Positions 8,675-17,354 of a stretch of 64,000 nt of DNA are shown here, piece after piece. Below the pieces are notes generated by a model. It made no database searches. It was not told where the DNA came from and saw only the letters and a program-made list of their open reading frames with translations. The DNA is taken from positions 434,001-498,000 of the forward strand of contig JACKFF010000002.1 of the NCBI GenBank assembly GCA_020632595.1. Reading direction: 5' to 3'. Numbering within the stretch: position 1 is the stretch's first letter; each line of letters opens with the position of its first letter. The translations under genes were made by a program, and so were the position numbers. This DNA comes from Nitrospiraceae bacterium (GTDB lineage: Bacteria > Nitrospirota > Nitrospiria > Nitrospirales > UBA8639).

Positions 8675-9415
8675 ATGCTTAAGCCAGCGGGGTCCGACAT
8701 TGATCAACTGTTGACTGAGACCCTTCAGCTCATCAAGGTTGAGGAGATCACTCGTCTCTATTGGGAGCAGGGGGAGTTCTTGGCTTTAGAGCATTTGTTT
8801 CCCGCTCAGGTTGTTCAGGAATTTATGGGGGAAGTAGAAGGCGTGCGGCCCCAAATCAATCGAAACTTTATACCAGGGCATAAAAAGGGAGGAAGTGTCA
8901 GTTTTTATCTTCTGCAGCAATCGGCTCCGGCCATTCTTTCGTTCTATCACCACCAGGGCTGGATTGACCTCTTGAGCCGGATTGCCGGAGTTCCGTTGAT
9001 GCTGTGCCCCGAAGAGGATCCTCATTCCTGTGCACTGTATTTTTACACCGAGGCTGGAGATCATATCGGGTATCATTATGATACCTCGTATTACAGGGGC
9101 GACCGATTTACGGTTTTATTAGGCTTACAGGATCAATCAAGCAGCCGATTGGTTTGCCGTTTACATACCAAAGAGCAGGGCCGAGAGGTTAAAGAGTTAT
9201 CCCTCCTGACTGCCCCAGGAACATTTATTTTTTTTAACGGCGATAAATTGCATCATGCCGTTACGCCTCTGGGTGCTGGAGAAGAGCGGATTGTGCTCAC
9301 GCTTCAATACGTCACCAATCCGTCCATGGGGCTGGCCCAACGTTGGTTTTCGAATATGAAAGATGCCGTAGGATATTTTGGATGGTCGGCCATATTTCGA
9401 AAACCCCACCGTTAA
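8675..9415 (+). CDS. 2OG-Fe(II) oxygenase superfamily protein
   Basis: The 246-residue protein has the HxD...H facial triad of the double-stranded beta-helix oxygenases: HIGYHYDTS (His134, Asp136), a distal His in NGDKLHHAV (193/194) and Arg205 in GEERIVLTLQY as the likely 2-oxoglutarate ligand. These enzymes hydroxylate small molecules or proteins using O2 and 2-oxoglutarate. ATG 8675 is chosen because AAGGAG lies 7 nt upstream; the in-frame GTG at 8669 is too close to it. The C-terminal DAVGYFGWS motif echoes the divergent neighbour. The substrate is not predictable. Confidence 0.75.
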   Translation: MLKPAGSDIDQLLTETLQLIKVEEITRLYWEQGEFLALEHLFPAQVVQEFMGEVEGVRPQINRNFIPGHKKGGSVSFYLLQQSAPAILSFYHHQGWIDLLSRIAGVPLMLCPEEDPHSCALYFYTEAGDHIGYHYDTSYYRGDRFTVLLGLQDQSSSRLVCRLHTKEQGREVKELSLLTAPGTFIFFNGDKLHHAVTPLGAGEERIVLTLQYVTNPSMGLAQRWFSNMKDAVGYFGWSAIFRKPHR

Positions 9416-9435
9416 AAATTTCTCCACATCCCTCT

Positions 9436-10215
9436 TCAGTGCAACCCGATTAACACGACAGTTGTATTGTCTTCTCCACCTAATCGGTTGGCAGTATCCA
9501 CAAGTGTTCGGCATATCGCCTCGGCCTGTGGAGCTTCTTGGCCGATAATTGTTTGGATCTCCTGATCAGTCAGCATTTTTGTGAGCCCGTCTGAACACAT
9601 CAGAATGAGATCTGATGGCTCAAGCGGGTAGGTCCGAATGGTAGGTCGTGGCTCAGGCTCAATTCCAAGGGCTTTGGTTAAGATATGCCGGAGGGGGTGG
9701 GTGCGAACCTGTTGCTCTGTAATGAGATTCAGGGCCAACCGTTCTTCCATAAGGGTATGATCTTTTGTCCAGAGCGTAAGCGTGCCCTGCCTAAAAAGAT
9801 AGGCGCGGCTGTCGCCAGCATGTGCTACGCTTGCCTGGTATCCTATAGAAGAACGCGTGATGGCGACCACGATAATAGTTGTTCCCATTCCTTTCAGGGA
9901 ATCGTCCTCTGCTGCTGCTTTTCGAATGCGTTGATTGGCGGATTCAAGAGCTTGACCCAGAAGCGATTCTAATTTGTCAGGTTGGGCGTAGAGCGCAGTT
10001 TCCGTCGAGAGTTGAGTTCGAACGACATCGGGAATGGATTTGACTGCAATCTGGCTGGCTACCTCACCCCCGGCATGTCCGCCCATGCCATCTGCCAACA
10101 CCCACAATTGCAGGGTATTATCGAGTGAAAAGGCATCCTGGTTCAGTTTTCTCACCAGACCCAGATCCGTCAGTCCGACGCCAGTCCATTTGTTAGAGCG
10201 TTGCGCGAAAGTCAT
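9436..10215 (-). CDS. PP2C-family serine/threonine protein phosphatase (Stp/PrpC-like)
   Basis: Mn/Mg-dependent phosphatase that reverses Ser/Thr phosphorylation by Hanks-type kinases. The 259-residue product is a single PP2C domain: LGLVRKLNQDAF (about 18-29), WVLADGMGGHAGGEVAS with the metal-binding Asp42, VAHAGDSRAYLFR, DLILMCSDGLTKML and GGEDNTTVVLI. Its ATG overlaps the end of the upstream exonuclease-like gene by 4 bp, so the two are probably cotranscribed. No partner kinase is in the window. Confidence 0.93.
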   Translation of the reverse strand: MTFAQRSNKWTGVGLTDLGLVRKLNQDAFSLDNTLQLWVLADGMGGHAGGEVASQIAVKSIPDVVRTQLSTETALYAQPDKLESLLGQALESANQRIRKAAAEDDSLKGMGTTIIVVAITRSSIGYQASVAHAGDSRAYLFRQGTLTLWTKDHTLMEERLALNLITEQQVRTHPLRHILTKALGIEPEPRPTIRTYPLEPSDLILMCSDGLTKMLTDQEIQTIIGQEAPQAEAICRTLVDTANRLGGEDNTTVVLIGLH

Positions 10216-10985
10216 AGGGAAGCAATGTATTCAGGGAGTCCATGACGTTGAACCAGACGGTTGTAAATAAGGTCGGCTAAAGGCTCCAGGTTTTTGCAAT
10301 CTGCTTCATTATATCGTATGAGCACCTCTTTAGAGCCCGCTTGTCCGAGTTGTGATTCTTCCCACAGCCGGACTGCATCCCACCCCGTCAGTCCTTCCAG
10401 AGAAGTCGGTCGATAACACCCTACTTCCATCTCAATCGCCTTCAGTCCGCCCCTCAATCCGAGACGTCTTGCCGCAAAACAGAGGTCGATATGGGGATGG
10501 TCAAGCATCAGGTTCGGATATTTGGCTTTCAGAAATGGCAAGTCAAAGCCTGAGCCAAAGAAGGTTACGAGAAGATCGTATGATGCCAATTCCGCCTGCA
10601 AGCGTTCACCGGATAAGTTTTCTCCCTGAATCAACGTGGTCATGCGACCTTTTCCATAAATACCCACCACCGTAATCTCGCCATCGGGTAAAGGAATTCC
10701 GTTTGTCTCAATATCCAGAAACGCCGCCTGAGATCGAAAATTGGGATAAAGACGCCAGTGGTCGCGCGCTTTCAGGATGCGGGTAAAGAAACGGGAATTC
10801 TGTGCCTTCCACTGTTTTTGTGCTTCCAGAATGTCTCCATCATATTGGGCTTTTCGAAACGAGGAAATGCGGGGAGCGACAGGTTTCTCGAGGAAAGCCT
10901 CCCACGTGTCAATGCCATCCTCCCACCAGAGGCGCTCAGTGGATTCTCCAACGCCGGGTAAAAAAAGAAATGTGGATTGTAACAT
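10212..10985 (-). CDS. RNase H-fold exonuclease-like protein (YprB type)
   Basis: The 257-residue product carries an N-terminal helical part (FLPGVGESTERLWWEDGIDTW, helix-hairpin-helix-like) and an RNase_H_2 domain (about 85-250). Likely metal ligands are AFLDIETNG (DxE), VTFFGSGFDLPFL, PHIDLCFAARRLGL and a terminal RYNEADCKNLEPL (Asp). The order fits DnaQ-like 3'-5' exonucleases of the YprB group. The function is probably nucleic-acid processing; the substrate is unknown. It overlaps the PP2C gene. Confidence 0.78.
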   Translation of the reverse strand: MLQSTFLFLPGVGESTERLWWEDGIDTWEAFLEKPVAPRISSFRKAQYDGDILEAQKQWKAQNSRFFTRILKARDHWRLYPNFRSQAAFLDIETNGIPLPDGEITVVGIYGKGRMTTLIQGENLSGERLQAELASYDLLVTFFGSGFDLPFLKAKYPNLMLDHPHIDLCFAARRLGLRGGLKAIEMEVGCYRPTSLEGLTGWDAVRLWEESQLGQAGSKEVLIRYNEADCKNLEPLADLIYNRLVQRHGLPEYIASL

Positions 10986-11095
10986 GAGTCTTTACGCGAA
11001 GAGAGCCTAATTCTAACCTTGATTTCACCAAGAGGACAAGCTACATTCGAAGCAATCTTGAGATCTTCTTTCATTGGTAGCATAAGCGAGAAATT

Positions 11096-11491
11096 ATGGA
11101 ATTCCGTCCACAGAAAATTAAAATGACCATCGGTGGGATCCAGGTCATTGCACAACTCAAACCGAATCGAACCGCACAGGCTGTGGTTGAAGCTCTTCCT
11201 ATTGAGGTCCCCGTGAATCAGTGGGGAGAAGAATTTTATTGCAACATGCCGGGGGTCAAAGACTATCGAGAAGTTGCCACCACTCAGGTAAAAGTTGGCG
11301 ATGTCGCTTTTTGGGGCATGGGGGGAATGTTGGCCGTCTTTTTTGGACGCACGCCCATGAGCCTCGGAGATGATCCGGTTCCTGCCGATCGGGTGAACGT
11401 CATTGGAAAAGTGATAGGTGATCCGAAGGTCTTGAGGGAGGCCACAGGGGCCTCCCTTATGAGAGTGGAACAGCTTCCTGAAGGAACCTGA
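11096..11491 (+). CDS. Cyclophilin-like fold protein (TM1367/DUF369 family)
   Basis: The 131-residue protein matches the bacterial and archaeal cyclophilin-like family. Features include an N-terminal beta strand IKMTIGGIQVIAQL, TAQAVVEALPIEVPVNQWGEEFYC, VKVGDVAFWGMGGMLAVFFGRTPMS and PADRVNVIGKVIGDP. The fold is like cyclophilin but the prolyl-isomerase active-site residues are not evident, so catalytic activity should not be assumed. Its stop overlaps the ATG of the following DUF507 gene by one base, indicating translational coupling. Confidence 0.8.
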   Translation: MEFRPQKIKMTIGGIQVIAQLKPNRTAQAVVEALPIEVPVNQWGEEFYCNMPGVKDYREVATTQVKVGDVAFWGMGGMLAVFFGRTPMSLGDDPVPADRVNVIGKVIGDPKVLREATGASLMRVEQLPEGT

Positions 11492-11772
11492 TGCGACTCA
11501 ATAAAGTTCGCATACATCATATGGCCGTTTCAGTCATTGAACGATTACAGGCGAGTGGCTTGTTGCAAATTCAAGGAAAACCGGAAGTGGTGATTCAGAA
11601 ATTGGAAGCAGCCATTCTGACCGAGTTACAGGTGGAAGATCGTTTGAACGCGGATGTCCGGGAGATGTTGAAACAGGTTGAACGAGAGTTTGCAGAAGGT
11701 CGAGCGGATTACCAGAAAATGTTTACCATGGTGAAACAAAAACTCATCAAAGAACGGGGAGTCATTTTATAG
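11491..11772 (+). CDS. DUF507 family protein (first copy)
   Basis: The 93-residue, largely alpha-helical protein begins MRLNKVRIHHMAVSVIERL, a DUF507 hallmark, and continues with a charged helix LLKQVEREFAEGRADYQKMFTMVKQKL-like segment. DUF507 proteins are conserved in Nitrospirota, Aquificota and deltaproteobacterial lineages and have no established function. It is translationally coupled to the cyclophilin-like gene and followed by a second DUF507 copy. Confidence 0.82.
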   Translation: MRLNKVRIHHMAVSVIERLQASGLLQIQGKPEVVIQKLEAAILTELQVEDRLNADVREMLKQVEREFAEGRADYQKMFTMVKQKLIKERGVIL

Positions 11773-11818
11773 GGCTTATAGCAGAATAGACGTTGAAGTC
11801 CCCAGGACTGAATGGCTA

Positions 11819-12106
11819 ATGAATACTCCCATCCTCAGCGACGAAAAACAGACTCATCTTGCGCATGTAATTCTGACCAGTGTTACAGAAATGTCCGAGG
11901 CAAAGATGATTGGCGATTCTGCTCATGCCCTTCGTGAAGTCAAGCGCGTGCTGGCCGAGCACATGAAAGCAGAAGAGGAGCTGGTGCAAAAAGTGCGGAG
12001 TCGATTGCAATCATATGCACGGCCCATTCCAGAAGGTTCCCAAGAGTGGGATGTCCTTTATCAAAAAACCTACCAGGAAGAATTACGTAAGCGGAATTTA
12101 AGCTGA
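11819..12106 (+). CDS. DUF507 family protein (second copy)
   Basis: The 95-residue product has ILSDEKQTHLAHVILTSV, a glutamate-rich central helix (KRVLAEHMKAEEELVQKVRSRLQSY) and the WDVLYQKTYQEELRKR C-terminus characteristic of DUF507. It lies 46 bp after the first copy. The two are diverged in sequence, so they are likely distinct subunits rather than a recent duplication. Function unknown. Confidence 0.8.
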   Translation: MNTPILSDEKQTHLAHVILTSVTEMSEAKMIGDSAHALREVKRVLAEHMKAEEELVQKVRSRLQSYARPIPEGSQEWDVLYQKTYQEELRKRNLS

Positions 12107-12207
12107 AGAACTCTTCTTGGCCCCTCAGGTTTCTTCCTTTTCTGCGAGTGTGACGTCAACCATATTAATCGTGCAGCTGCTTATCCCTGGAACTCTCTTG
12201 AGGGCCA

Positions 12208-12474
12208 ATGGTATGGTTTGTCAAGGGTACTCTCGTGAATGATCGTGAAAAGACCATGCATGCTCTTGGAGCGGCCACCCTCTCCATTTTACCGGGGATC
12301 GGTCATCTCTACTTGGGTGTCAAACGCGGGAATATTTTCCTGGTATGCGGGATTCTTTTATTGATTATTTCCAAGTTTTTCTGGCCGACAGGGTGGCTAA
12401 TTTATATGCAATTTGCCATTCTGGCAGGCTTCGATGCGTTTGCATTTGGCAAGCGCGGACGAGGGTTGTTTTAA
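12208..12474 (+). CDS. Small membrane protein with TM2-like helices
   Basis: The 88-residue product has a short polar start and two closely spaced hydrophobic helices (about 18-60) with the LSILPGIGHLYLGVKRGNIFLVCG pattern resembling TM2 domain proteins, and a Gly/Arg-rich C-terminus. GTG at 12235 is an alternative start. The function of TM2-like proteins in bacteria is not established. Confidence 0.6.
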   Translation: MVWFVKGTLVNDREKTMHALGAATLSILPGIGHLYLGVKRGNIFLVCGILLLIISKFFWPTGWLIYMQFAILAGFDAFAFGKRGRGLF

Positions 12475-12503
12475 CCATCTGCCAGTCATCTGGAGACCAT
12501 AGC

Positions 12504-13370
12504 ATGAAGCAAGATGATCGTCTTCTGACAAGGTTAGTGAGGCTGGATTGGGGTTTGAGAATTTTGGTGGCCGTGATTGGGCTACATGCTTCACTGGCTC
12601 AGGCGGCTAATTTGTCGGTGACTGACTTGCTAACATCTCCCGGGAAGCCAATTCAATTACAGGCACGCTTAACCAATCCCGAGGCAGAAGGGGAGATTGG
12701 TTTGCCGGACCAGCCCTTGGAATTTATTGTGCATGGCCGGACGGTGGGCCAGGCGAATACCGACGCGCAGGGATGGGCTCGGCTCGACTTTGCTCCCAGT
12801 ATGCGAGGGAATTTGTCAATCATTGTGAAGTTGGTGACGCCCTCTAAAACCAAGGCCATCGAAGGGAAAGGGGTCCTTCTCTCCTGGGAGCGTCGTCGTC
12901 CCATACTGCTGATTGACCTGGCGGTGTTAGTGGAAGGGGAGCTGGCTATGGATCCGCCTCCGCCTGAGCTCTATAAGGATCCGGGACTCATTTTAGGAGA
13001 TGCCCATCCAGCAGCAGCGTCAGAATTGGGCAAGCTCGCCCAATTTTATTACAACCTTGTGTATCTGGACTTGACCGGGCGAGGACATCTTGAACATATT
13101 CAGGCTTGGCTGCGTGAGCACCAATTCCCCCCAGGAATGATTAGAATCCTTCAGAAGACGCCAACGGCATTGAACGAACTCATACACACTTTGAAAGAAG
13201 AGGGTTGGGAAAAAGTGAGTGGTGGTATCGGGCGCACGGCAGATTTTGCGGAAGTACTCGTTCAAAACCGCCTGCAAACCGTGATTTTACCGCTACCACA
13301 GACAAAGGGTCGGTTTCCACGCCGGGCCATTGTCCTCGATGATTGGTCACGTATTCGACGGCATCTTTGA
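12504..13370 (+). CDS. Exported protein with possible App1/HAD-like C-terminal domain
   Basis: The 288-residue product starts at ATG 12504 (TGGAG upstream), with a signal peptide (about 15-38, ending ASLAQAA). An Ig/transthyretin-like beta domain follows (about 39-140), with PDQPLEFIVHGRTVGQANTDAQGWARL resembling bacterial Ig repeats. The C-terminal half (RPILLIDLAVLV, LIHTLKEEGWEKVSG) vaguely recalls the phosphatase fold of App1/lipin proteins, but the DxDxT nucleophile motif is not seen, so phosphatase activity is doubtful. An open frame extends upstream of 12504 but overlaps the previous gene. Confidence 0.6.
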   Translation: MKQDDRLLTRLVRLDWGLRILVAVIGLHASLAQAANLSVTDLLTSPGKPIQLQARLTNPEAEGEIGLPDQPLEFIVHGRTVGQANTDAQGWARLDFAPSMRGNLSIIVKLVTPSKTKAIEGKGVLLSWERRRPILLIDLAVLVEGELAMDPPPPELYKDPGLILGDAHPAAASELGKLAQFYYNLVYLDLTGRGHLEHIQAWLREHQFPPGMIRILQKTPTALNELIHTLKEEGWEKVSGGIGRTADFAEVLVQNRLQTVILPLPQTKGRFPRRAIVLDDWSRIRRHL

Positions 13371-13479
13371 TGGAGCCTATGAGCCAATAGCCGGTCGACG
13401 TTCGGTTCAACATCGGATGTGGATATTGCTAAATTCTATATGATTTTCTATTCAAAAAACCGATCGTAGGAAAGAAATT

Positions 13480-14862
13480 TTGGTGAAGGCAGCACGACCA
13501 AAAAGCCGTTTTGTGTGTCAGGAATGTGGATATCAAGGCGTTCGCTGGAGCGGCCGGTGTCCGGAGTGTGCGCAATGGAACTCCTTGCGGGAGGAGGTTG
13601 ATCAAGATCTTTCATCCCTTCAACCGCGAAGTGTCGCCGGAGGAATACCGGAGGCTGTCCCAATCAGCTCTATCGTGCAGACGCAGGAGTTTCGTCTTCA
13701 GGCTGCTATTGAAGAATTGAATCGAGTGCTTGGTGGGGGAGTGGTTCCAGGATCGGTTATCTTGATTGGAGGCGATCCTGGAATTGGTAAAACGACTCTG
13801 TTGCTCCAAACCCTGGCCTCTCTGGGAACGGCCAAACAGGTCGGGTTGTATGTATCGGGAGAAGAATCACCACAGCAAATTAAGATGCGGGCGGATCGTA
13901 TAGGCATTCAATCCCCCAACCTGTATGTGGCTGCTGCCACCTCCCTGGAAGATATTTTCAAAGTAGCTGAGCAGATGAATCCCGGTGTCATTGTCGTGGA
14001 TTCCATTCAAACGGTTTTTACGCAGGAACTCACATCAGCGCCAGGGAGTGTCAGCCAGGTTCAGGAGGTTGGCTGCCGTTTAATGTGGTATGCCAAGCGG
14101 ACGCAAGTCCCTATTTTTATTATCGGGCATGTGACGAAGGAAGGCGTGATTGCCGGGCCAAGGCTTCTGGAACATATTGTCGATACGGTGTTGTATTTTG
14201 AAGGAGACAAAGGCCAGAGCTATCGAATTCTTCGAGCCGTGAAAAACCGCTTCGGCCCAACCAATGAAATCGGGGTTTTTGAAATGAAGGATGAAGGGCT
14301 GACCGAAGTTGGGAATCCTTCCGAACTGTTTTTAACGGGACGAATCGGCCATGGTGCCGGATCTATTGTCGTGTCGAGCGTGGAAGGGTCACGGCCCTTA
14401 TTGGTTGAGTTGCAGGCTTTGGTTGCGGAGACCACCTACCCCATGCCGAAACGGATGGCCAAAGGTGTGGAAGTGAACCGGGTGTCCTTACTGTTGGCCG
14501 TCCTAGAAAAACGATTGGGGTTGCACTTTGCCGGGTACGATGTATATGTGAATGTGGTGGGAGGGCTTCGAATTGATGAGCCGACGGTTGACGTGGGAAT
14601 CGTATGTGCGGTGCTTTCCAGCTTTCGGGAGTTAACACTGGATCCAAGATTGGTCGTGATGGGCGAGGTCGGGTTGGGCGGAGAGGTCCGGCCGGTGCAA
14701 CATGCGGACTTACGCATTCGTGAGGCGATGAAATTGGGGTTTCAACGCTGCGTGGTTCCTGAGCCGAATCTTCAACAATGGAAACCTGTGGCTGGCATGG
14801 AAGTCGTTGGGATTCGAGACATCGGTGATATTTGGGAAACGGTTGTGAGTCCTGCCTCATAA
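13480..14862 (+). CDS. radA: DNA repair protein RadA
   Basis: RecA-like ATPase involved in branch migration during recombinational repair. The 460-residue product has a C4 zinc finger (Cys13, Cys16, Cys27, Cys30), Walker A GGDPGIGKTT (about 97-106), Walker B VIVVDSIQT, the RadA-specific KNRFG motif (about 254-258) and a C-terminal Lon-protease-like domain (about 290-455). The first codon is TTG 13480 or GTG 13483, both behind AGGAAAG. Length and motif order are typical. Confidence 0.96.
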   Translation: MVKAARPKSRFVCQECGYQGVRWSGRCPECAQWNSLREEVDQDLSSLQPRSVAGGIPEAVPISSIVQTQEFRLQAAIEELNRVLGGGVVPGSVILIGGDPGIGKTTLLLQTLASLGTAKQVGLYVSGEESPQQIKMRADRIGIQSPNLYVAAATSLEDIFKVAEQMNPGVIVVDSIQTVFTQELTSAPGSVSQVQEVGCRLMWYAKRTQVPIFIIGHVTKEGVIAGPRLLEHIVDTVLYFEGDKGQSYRILRAVKNRFGPTNEIGVFEMKDEGLTEVGNPSELFLTGRIGHGAGSIVVSSVEGSRPLLVELQALVAETTYPMPKRMAKGVEVNRVSLLLAVLEKRLGLHFAGYDVYVNVVGGLRIDEPTVDVGIVCAVLSSFRELTLDPRLVVMGEVGLGGEVRPVQHADLRIREAMKLGFQRCVVPEPNLQQWKPVAGMEVVGIRDIGDIWETVVSPAS

Positions 14863-14889
14863 ACGGCGCGGTCAATTGGATTTAATACA

Positions 14890-15675
14890 ATGAATGCTGT
14901 TAGTCGCTGGTTCTTGTTGCCGCTGGCGTTCCTTGTGGGATGCGCCGGAATCTTTCAAGGATCATTCCAACTGCTTGAAGACGAGCAGGACCGACAGAAG
15001 GTATTCAAAGCCCTACGTGAAAAAGAGTCGACCATTCGCACCCTTCGAGGCTTATTCCAGGCGTCCGTCTCTGGTTCTGGAGTGCCGCTTTCTCACAATG
15101 TTCTTGGCACGGTTTCGTATGTGCATCCCGATGTCTTGGATCTGAAAACCTTTATCCGTTTGGGTGTATCCGTGATGAATTTTCATCGCAGGAACAACGA
15201 ATATGAACTGTACTTACCCGGTGAAGACAAGGTGATCACCGGAAGAGTTGATGACCCTCAGGAGCGTTCACCCTGGGATCACACCGTGATGCTGAGTCTT
15301 CGTGCGTTGGATGCCATGTTGGGTAAAGTTTCGGGGGTAGTCGGTGAGGAGGCTCGCGTGTGGAAAAATAACGAACATTTTCGCATTGATATGGCTCCCA
15401 ACCCATCCTCATCTACCTCATCTCAGGATGATTTCACCGTACGGACCTGGGTGGATGCCCGGACCATGGATTTGACGTCAATTGAATATCGACGCTCATT
15501 CGATGACATTGTCGTATTGGTAGAGTGTGAAGATTATCGAGAGGTGAAAGGCACCACGGGGGAAGAAAGCGCTCCGGTTCGATTGCCGTTTCTGGTTCGG
15601 GCGACAGACTATCGACCCAGCGGAGGATCCATTACCCTTCACTTCAAGGAGTTTATCGTCAATTCGGCCTCGTAG
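14890..15675 (+). CDS. Outer-membrane-type lipoprotein, LolB/DUF4292-like
   Basis: The 261-residue product has a lipoprotein signal peptide with lipobox LVGC (Cys18). The mature part looks like the LolA/LolB-type half-barrel: repeated beta strands including GLFQASVSGSGVPLSHNVLGTVSYVHPD, FHRRNNEYELYLPGEDKVITGRVDD and late VLVECEDYREV, with a basic/Trp-containing segment. A role in lipid or lipoprotein handling at the outer membrane is inferred from fold-like features only. It lies between radA and tsaB. Confidence 0.65.
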   Translation: MNAVSRWFLLPLAFLVGCAGIFQGSFQLLEDEQDRQKVFKALREKESTIRTLRGLFQASVSGSGVPLSHNVLGTVSYVHPDVLDLKTFIRLGVSVMNFHRRNNEYELYLPGEDKVITGRVDDPQERSPWDHTVMLSLRALDAMLGKVSGVVGEEARVWKNNEHFRIDMAPNPSSSTSSQDDFTVRTWVDARTMDLTSIEYRRSFDDIVVLVECEDYREVKGTTGEESAPVRLPFLVRATDYRPSGGSITLHFKEFIVNSAS

Positions 15676-15726
15676 TTGCCCTTATGCATCAAGCACCCAC
15701 TCGTTGGTAAGTCAGGATTCATTATT

Positions 15727-16422
15727 ATGGTGTTTTTAGCTCTAGAATCTGCCACCTCCCACCAGAGTGTGGCCGTGTTTCGGGACCAACAGCCGTTAGC
15801 CGTTCTGGCCTGTGAGTCGGGGCAGCCTTTGACCCCGCAACTCATCCCCACCATCGATCGGCTGCTATCCTCGGTTGCTTTGCAGTTATCAAGCCTTGAA
15901 GGTTTGGTGGTGTCCATAGGACCGGGGACGTTCACCGGATTACGGGTGGGATTGGCGACCATGACGGCCTTCCGGCTGGCTTTACAGATACCTTTGGTGG
16001 GGGTTTCCACACTCGAAGGGCTTGCCTGGAATCATGCTGTTACCGAGCTCCCTCTGCTCAGCACTATCGGTATACGGCAGGGGATGGTGTATTGGGCTCT
16101 GTTTCGTTGGGAGAATCAGCAGATCGTGTGCGTGAAAGAGTCACAAATTGGGGACATCTTTGAGGTTTGTGGGGGTCTGACCGAGCCGACCATTGTGCTC
16201 GGAGATGGTTGGATGCAGAATCGGGTGACTCTCCTTTCAAAAGGGTTTCCCCTTGTCGAAGCTCCTCCCGAGGAGCAATGGCCATCAGCCAGAGGGATTG
16301 GAATGGCAGGACGGGCCCTACTGGAGCGAGGGGCTCTCCTTCCTTTAGGCTGCTCTCCACGTTATATTCAACCATCGTATGCAGAGTTATCGAAACCGAT
16401 AGGCCTGAATCCCATCGGGTGA
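15727..16422 (+). CDS. tsaB: tRNA t6A37 threonylcarbamoyltransferase complex protein TsaB
   Basis: TsaB partners TsaD and TsaE to make N6-threonylcarbamoyladenosine at position 37 of ANN-decoding tRNAs. The 231-residue product shows the ASKHA-fold start FLALESATSHQSVAVF, the hallmark VVSIGPGTFTGLRVGLATM (about 60-78) and VGVSTLEGLAW. ATG 15727 is chosen because it begins at the conserved first strand; an upstream TTG at 15676 abuts the previous stop. It precedes rimI, a common arrangement. Confidence 0.92.
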   Translation: MVFLALESATSHQSVAVFRDQQPLAVLACESGQPLTPQLIPTIDRLLSSVALQLSSLEGLVVSIGPGTFTGLRVGLATMTAFRLALQIPLVGVSTLEGLAWNHAVTELPLLSTIGIRQGMVYWALFRWENQQIVCVKESQIGDIFEVCGGLTEPTIVLGDGWMQNRVTLLSKGFPLVEAPPEEQWPSARGIGMAGRALLERGALLPLGCSPRYIQPSYAELSKPIGLNPIG

Positions 16423-16468
16423 GACTTTGGGGTACCTGTTTGTGTGACATCAATAGAGGAGTAGAGGC

Positions 16469-17023
16469 ATGGACACAAATGATCCTGTAGTGAGAAGTAA
16501 ACTATTACATAATAAGGGCATTCGATTGGCCACCCTGGCTGATTTGGATGCATTAGTGATTCTGGAAGAAACCTGCTTTTCTGTCCCATGGTCGAAAAAA
16601 AGTTTTGAGGCCGAATTACACGGGAATGTCTTTAGCCAAATTCTCGTCATTCCAGGTCCAGAAGAACAACCGGAAATTCCCTTGCTGGCCTATAGCTGTG
16701 TGTGGGTGATCTTTGAAGAGATTCGCTTTCTTAATCTGGCGGTTCACCCTCATTTCCGTGGACAGGGATTGGCTAAGCAATTAATTCTCCAAGCTTTATG
16801 CATCGGGAATGCTCGGGGATGTTGTCGGGGGATGCTGGAGGTTCGGAACTCCAATCAAGGGGCAACACGTCTCTATAAAAGCTTTGGATTTGAGGAATAT
16901 GGCAGAAGATCTTCCTACTATACGAATCCAAGTGAGGATGCTATCCTTATGACTCTGGAGCCTTTGTCCAAGCCCAAATCTGACAAAAATGATCTCCTGG
17001 GAATCCCGGCTGAATGCAAATAA
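16469..17023 (+). CDS. rimI: GNAT acetyltransferase, RimI (ribosomal protein bS18 N-acetyltransferase)
   Basis: The 184-residue product is a GNAT domain: IRLATLADLDALVILEETCFSVPWSKKSFEAEL, the acetyl-CoA-binding strand-loop LNLAVHPHFRGQGLAKQLI (the RGQG loop) and LEVRNSNQGATRLYKSFGFEEYGRRSSYY, which is characteristic of RimI. It acetylates the N-terminus of ribosomal protein bS18 in model organisms. About 25 C-terminal residues extend past the domain. It lies 46 bp after tsaB. Confidence 0.9.
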   Translation: MDTNDPVVRSKLLHNKGIRLATLADLDALVILEETCFSVPWSKKSFEAELHGNVFSQILVIPGPEEQPEIPLLAYSCVWVIFEEIRFLNLAVHPHFRGQGLAKQLILQALCIGNARGCCRGMLEVRNSNQGATRLYKSFGFEEYGRRSSYYTNPSEDAILMTLEPLSKPKSDKNDLLGIPAECK

Positions 17024-17070
17024 GAAACGCTTACCAGCTCAACGTTCACTACTAACATAGGAGGGTACCG

Positions 17071-17316
17071 ATGGTGACCGACGAACAAATCGCCGAAAAT
17101 TTGCGGGCATCCAATGTGGAGTATCAGGAGTTGGAGGAATCCCATCACCGGTTGGATCTGGAGCTTCAACAGTTATTGAAACACCATGTGTTGACTCCTC
17201 AGGAAGAAATACTTAAAAAACATTTACAGAAGGAAAAACTTGGCAAGAAAGATCGAATGGCCGCTCTGATTCGTGAACATCGTGCCTCATGTGATAATGC
17301 CAAAACACCTGGATAA
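17071..17316 (+). CDS. YdcH/DUF465 family small protein
   Basis: The 81-residue helical, highly charged protein contains ESHHRLDLELQQLLKHHVLTPQEEILKKHLQKEKLGKKDRMAALI, which matches the DUF465/YdcH pattern of two antiparallel helices joined by an LTPQEE turn. A strong AGGAGGG lies before ATG 17071. Biochemical function is unknown for the family. Confidence 0.8.
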   Translation: MVTDEQIAENLRASNVEYQELEESHHRLDLELQQLLKHHVLTPQEEILKKHLQKEKLGKKDRMAALIREHRASCDNAKTPG

Positions 17317-17354
17317 TCCCAACGGCTGCTTCGCACTCTAAATCCCACTTTCTA

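Noticed and set aside
12345..12503. N-terminal extension of the exported protein at 12504
   Set aside because: It would read inside the upstream membrane-protein gene in another frame and hide the signal peptide.
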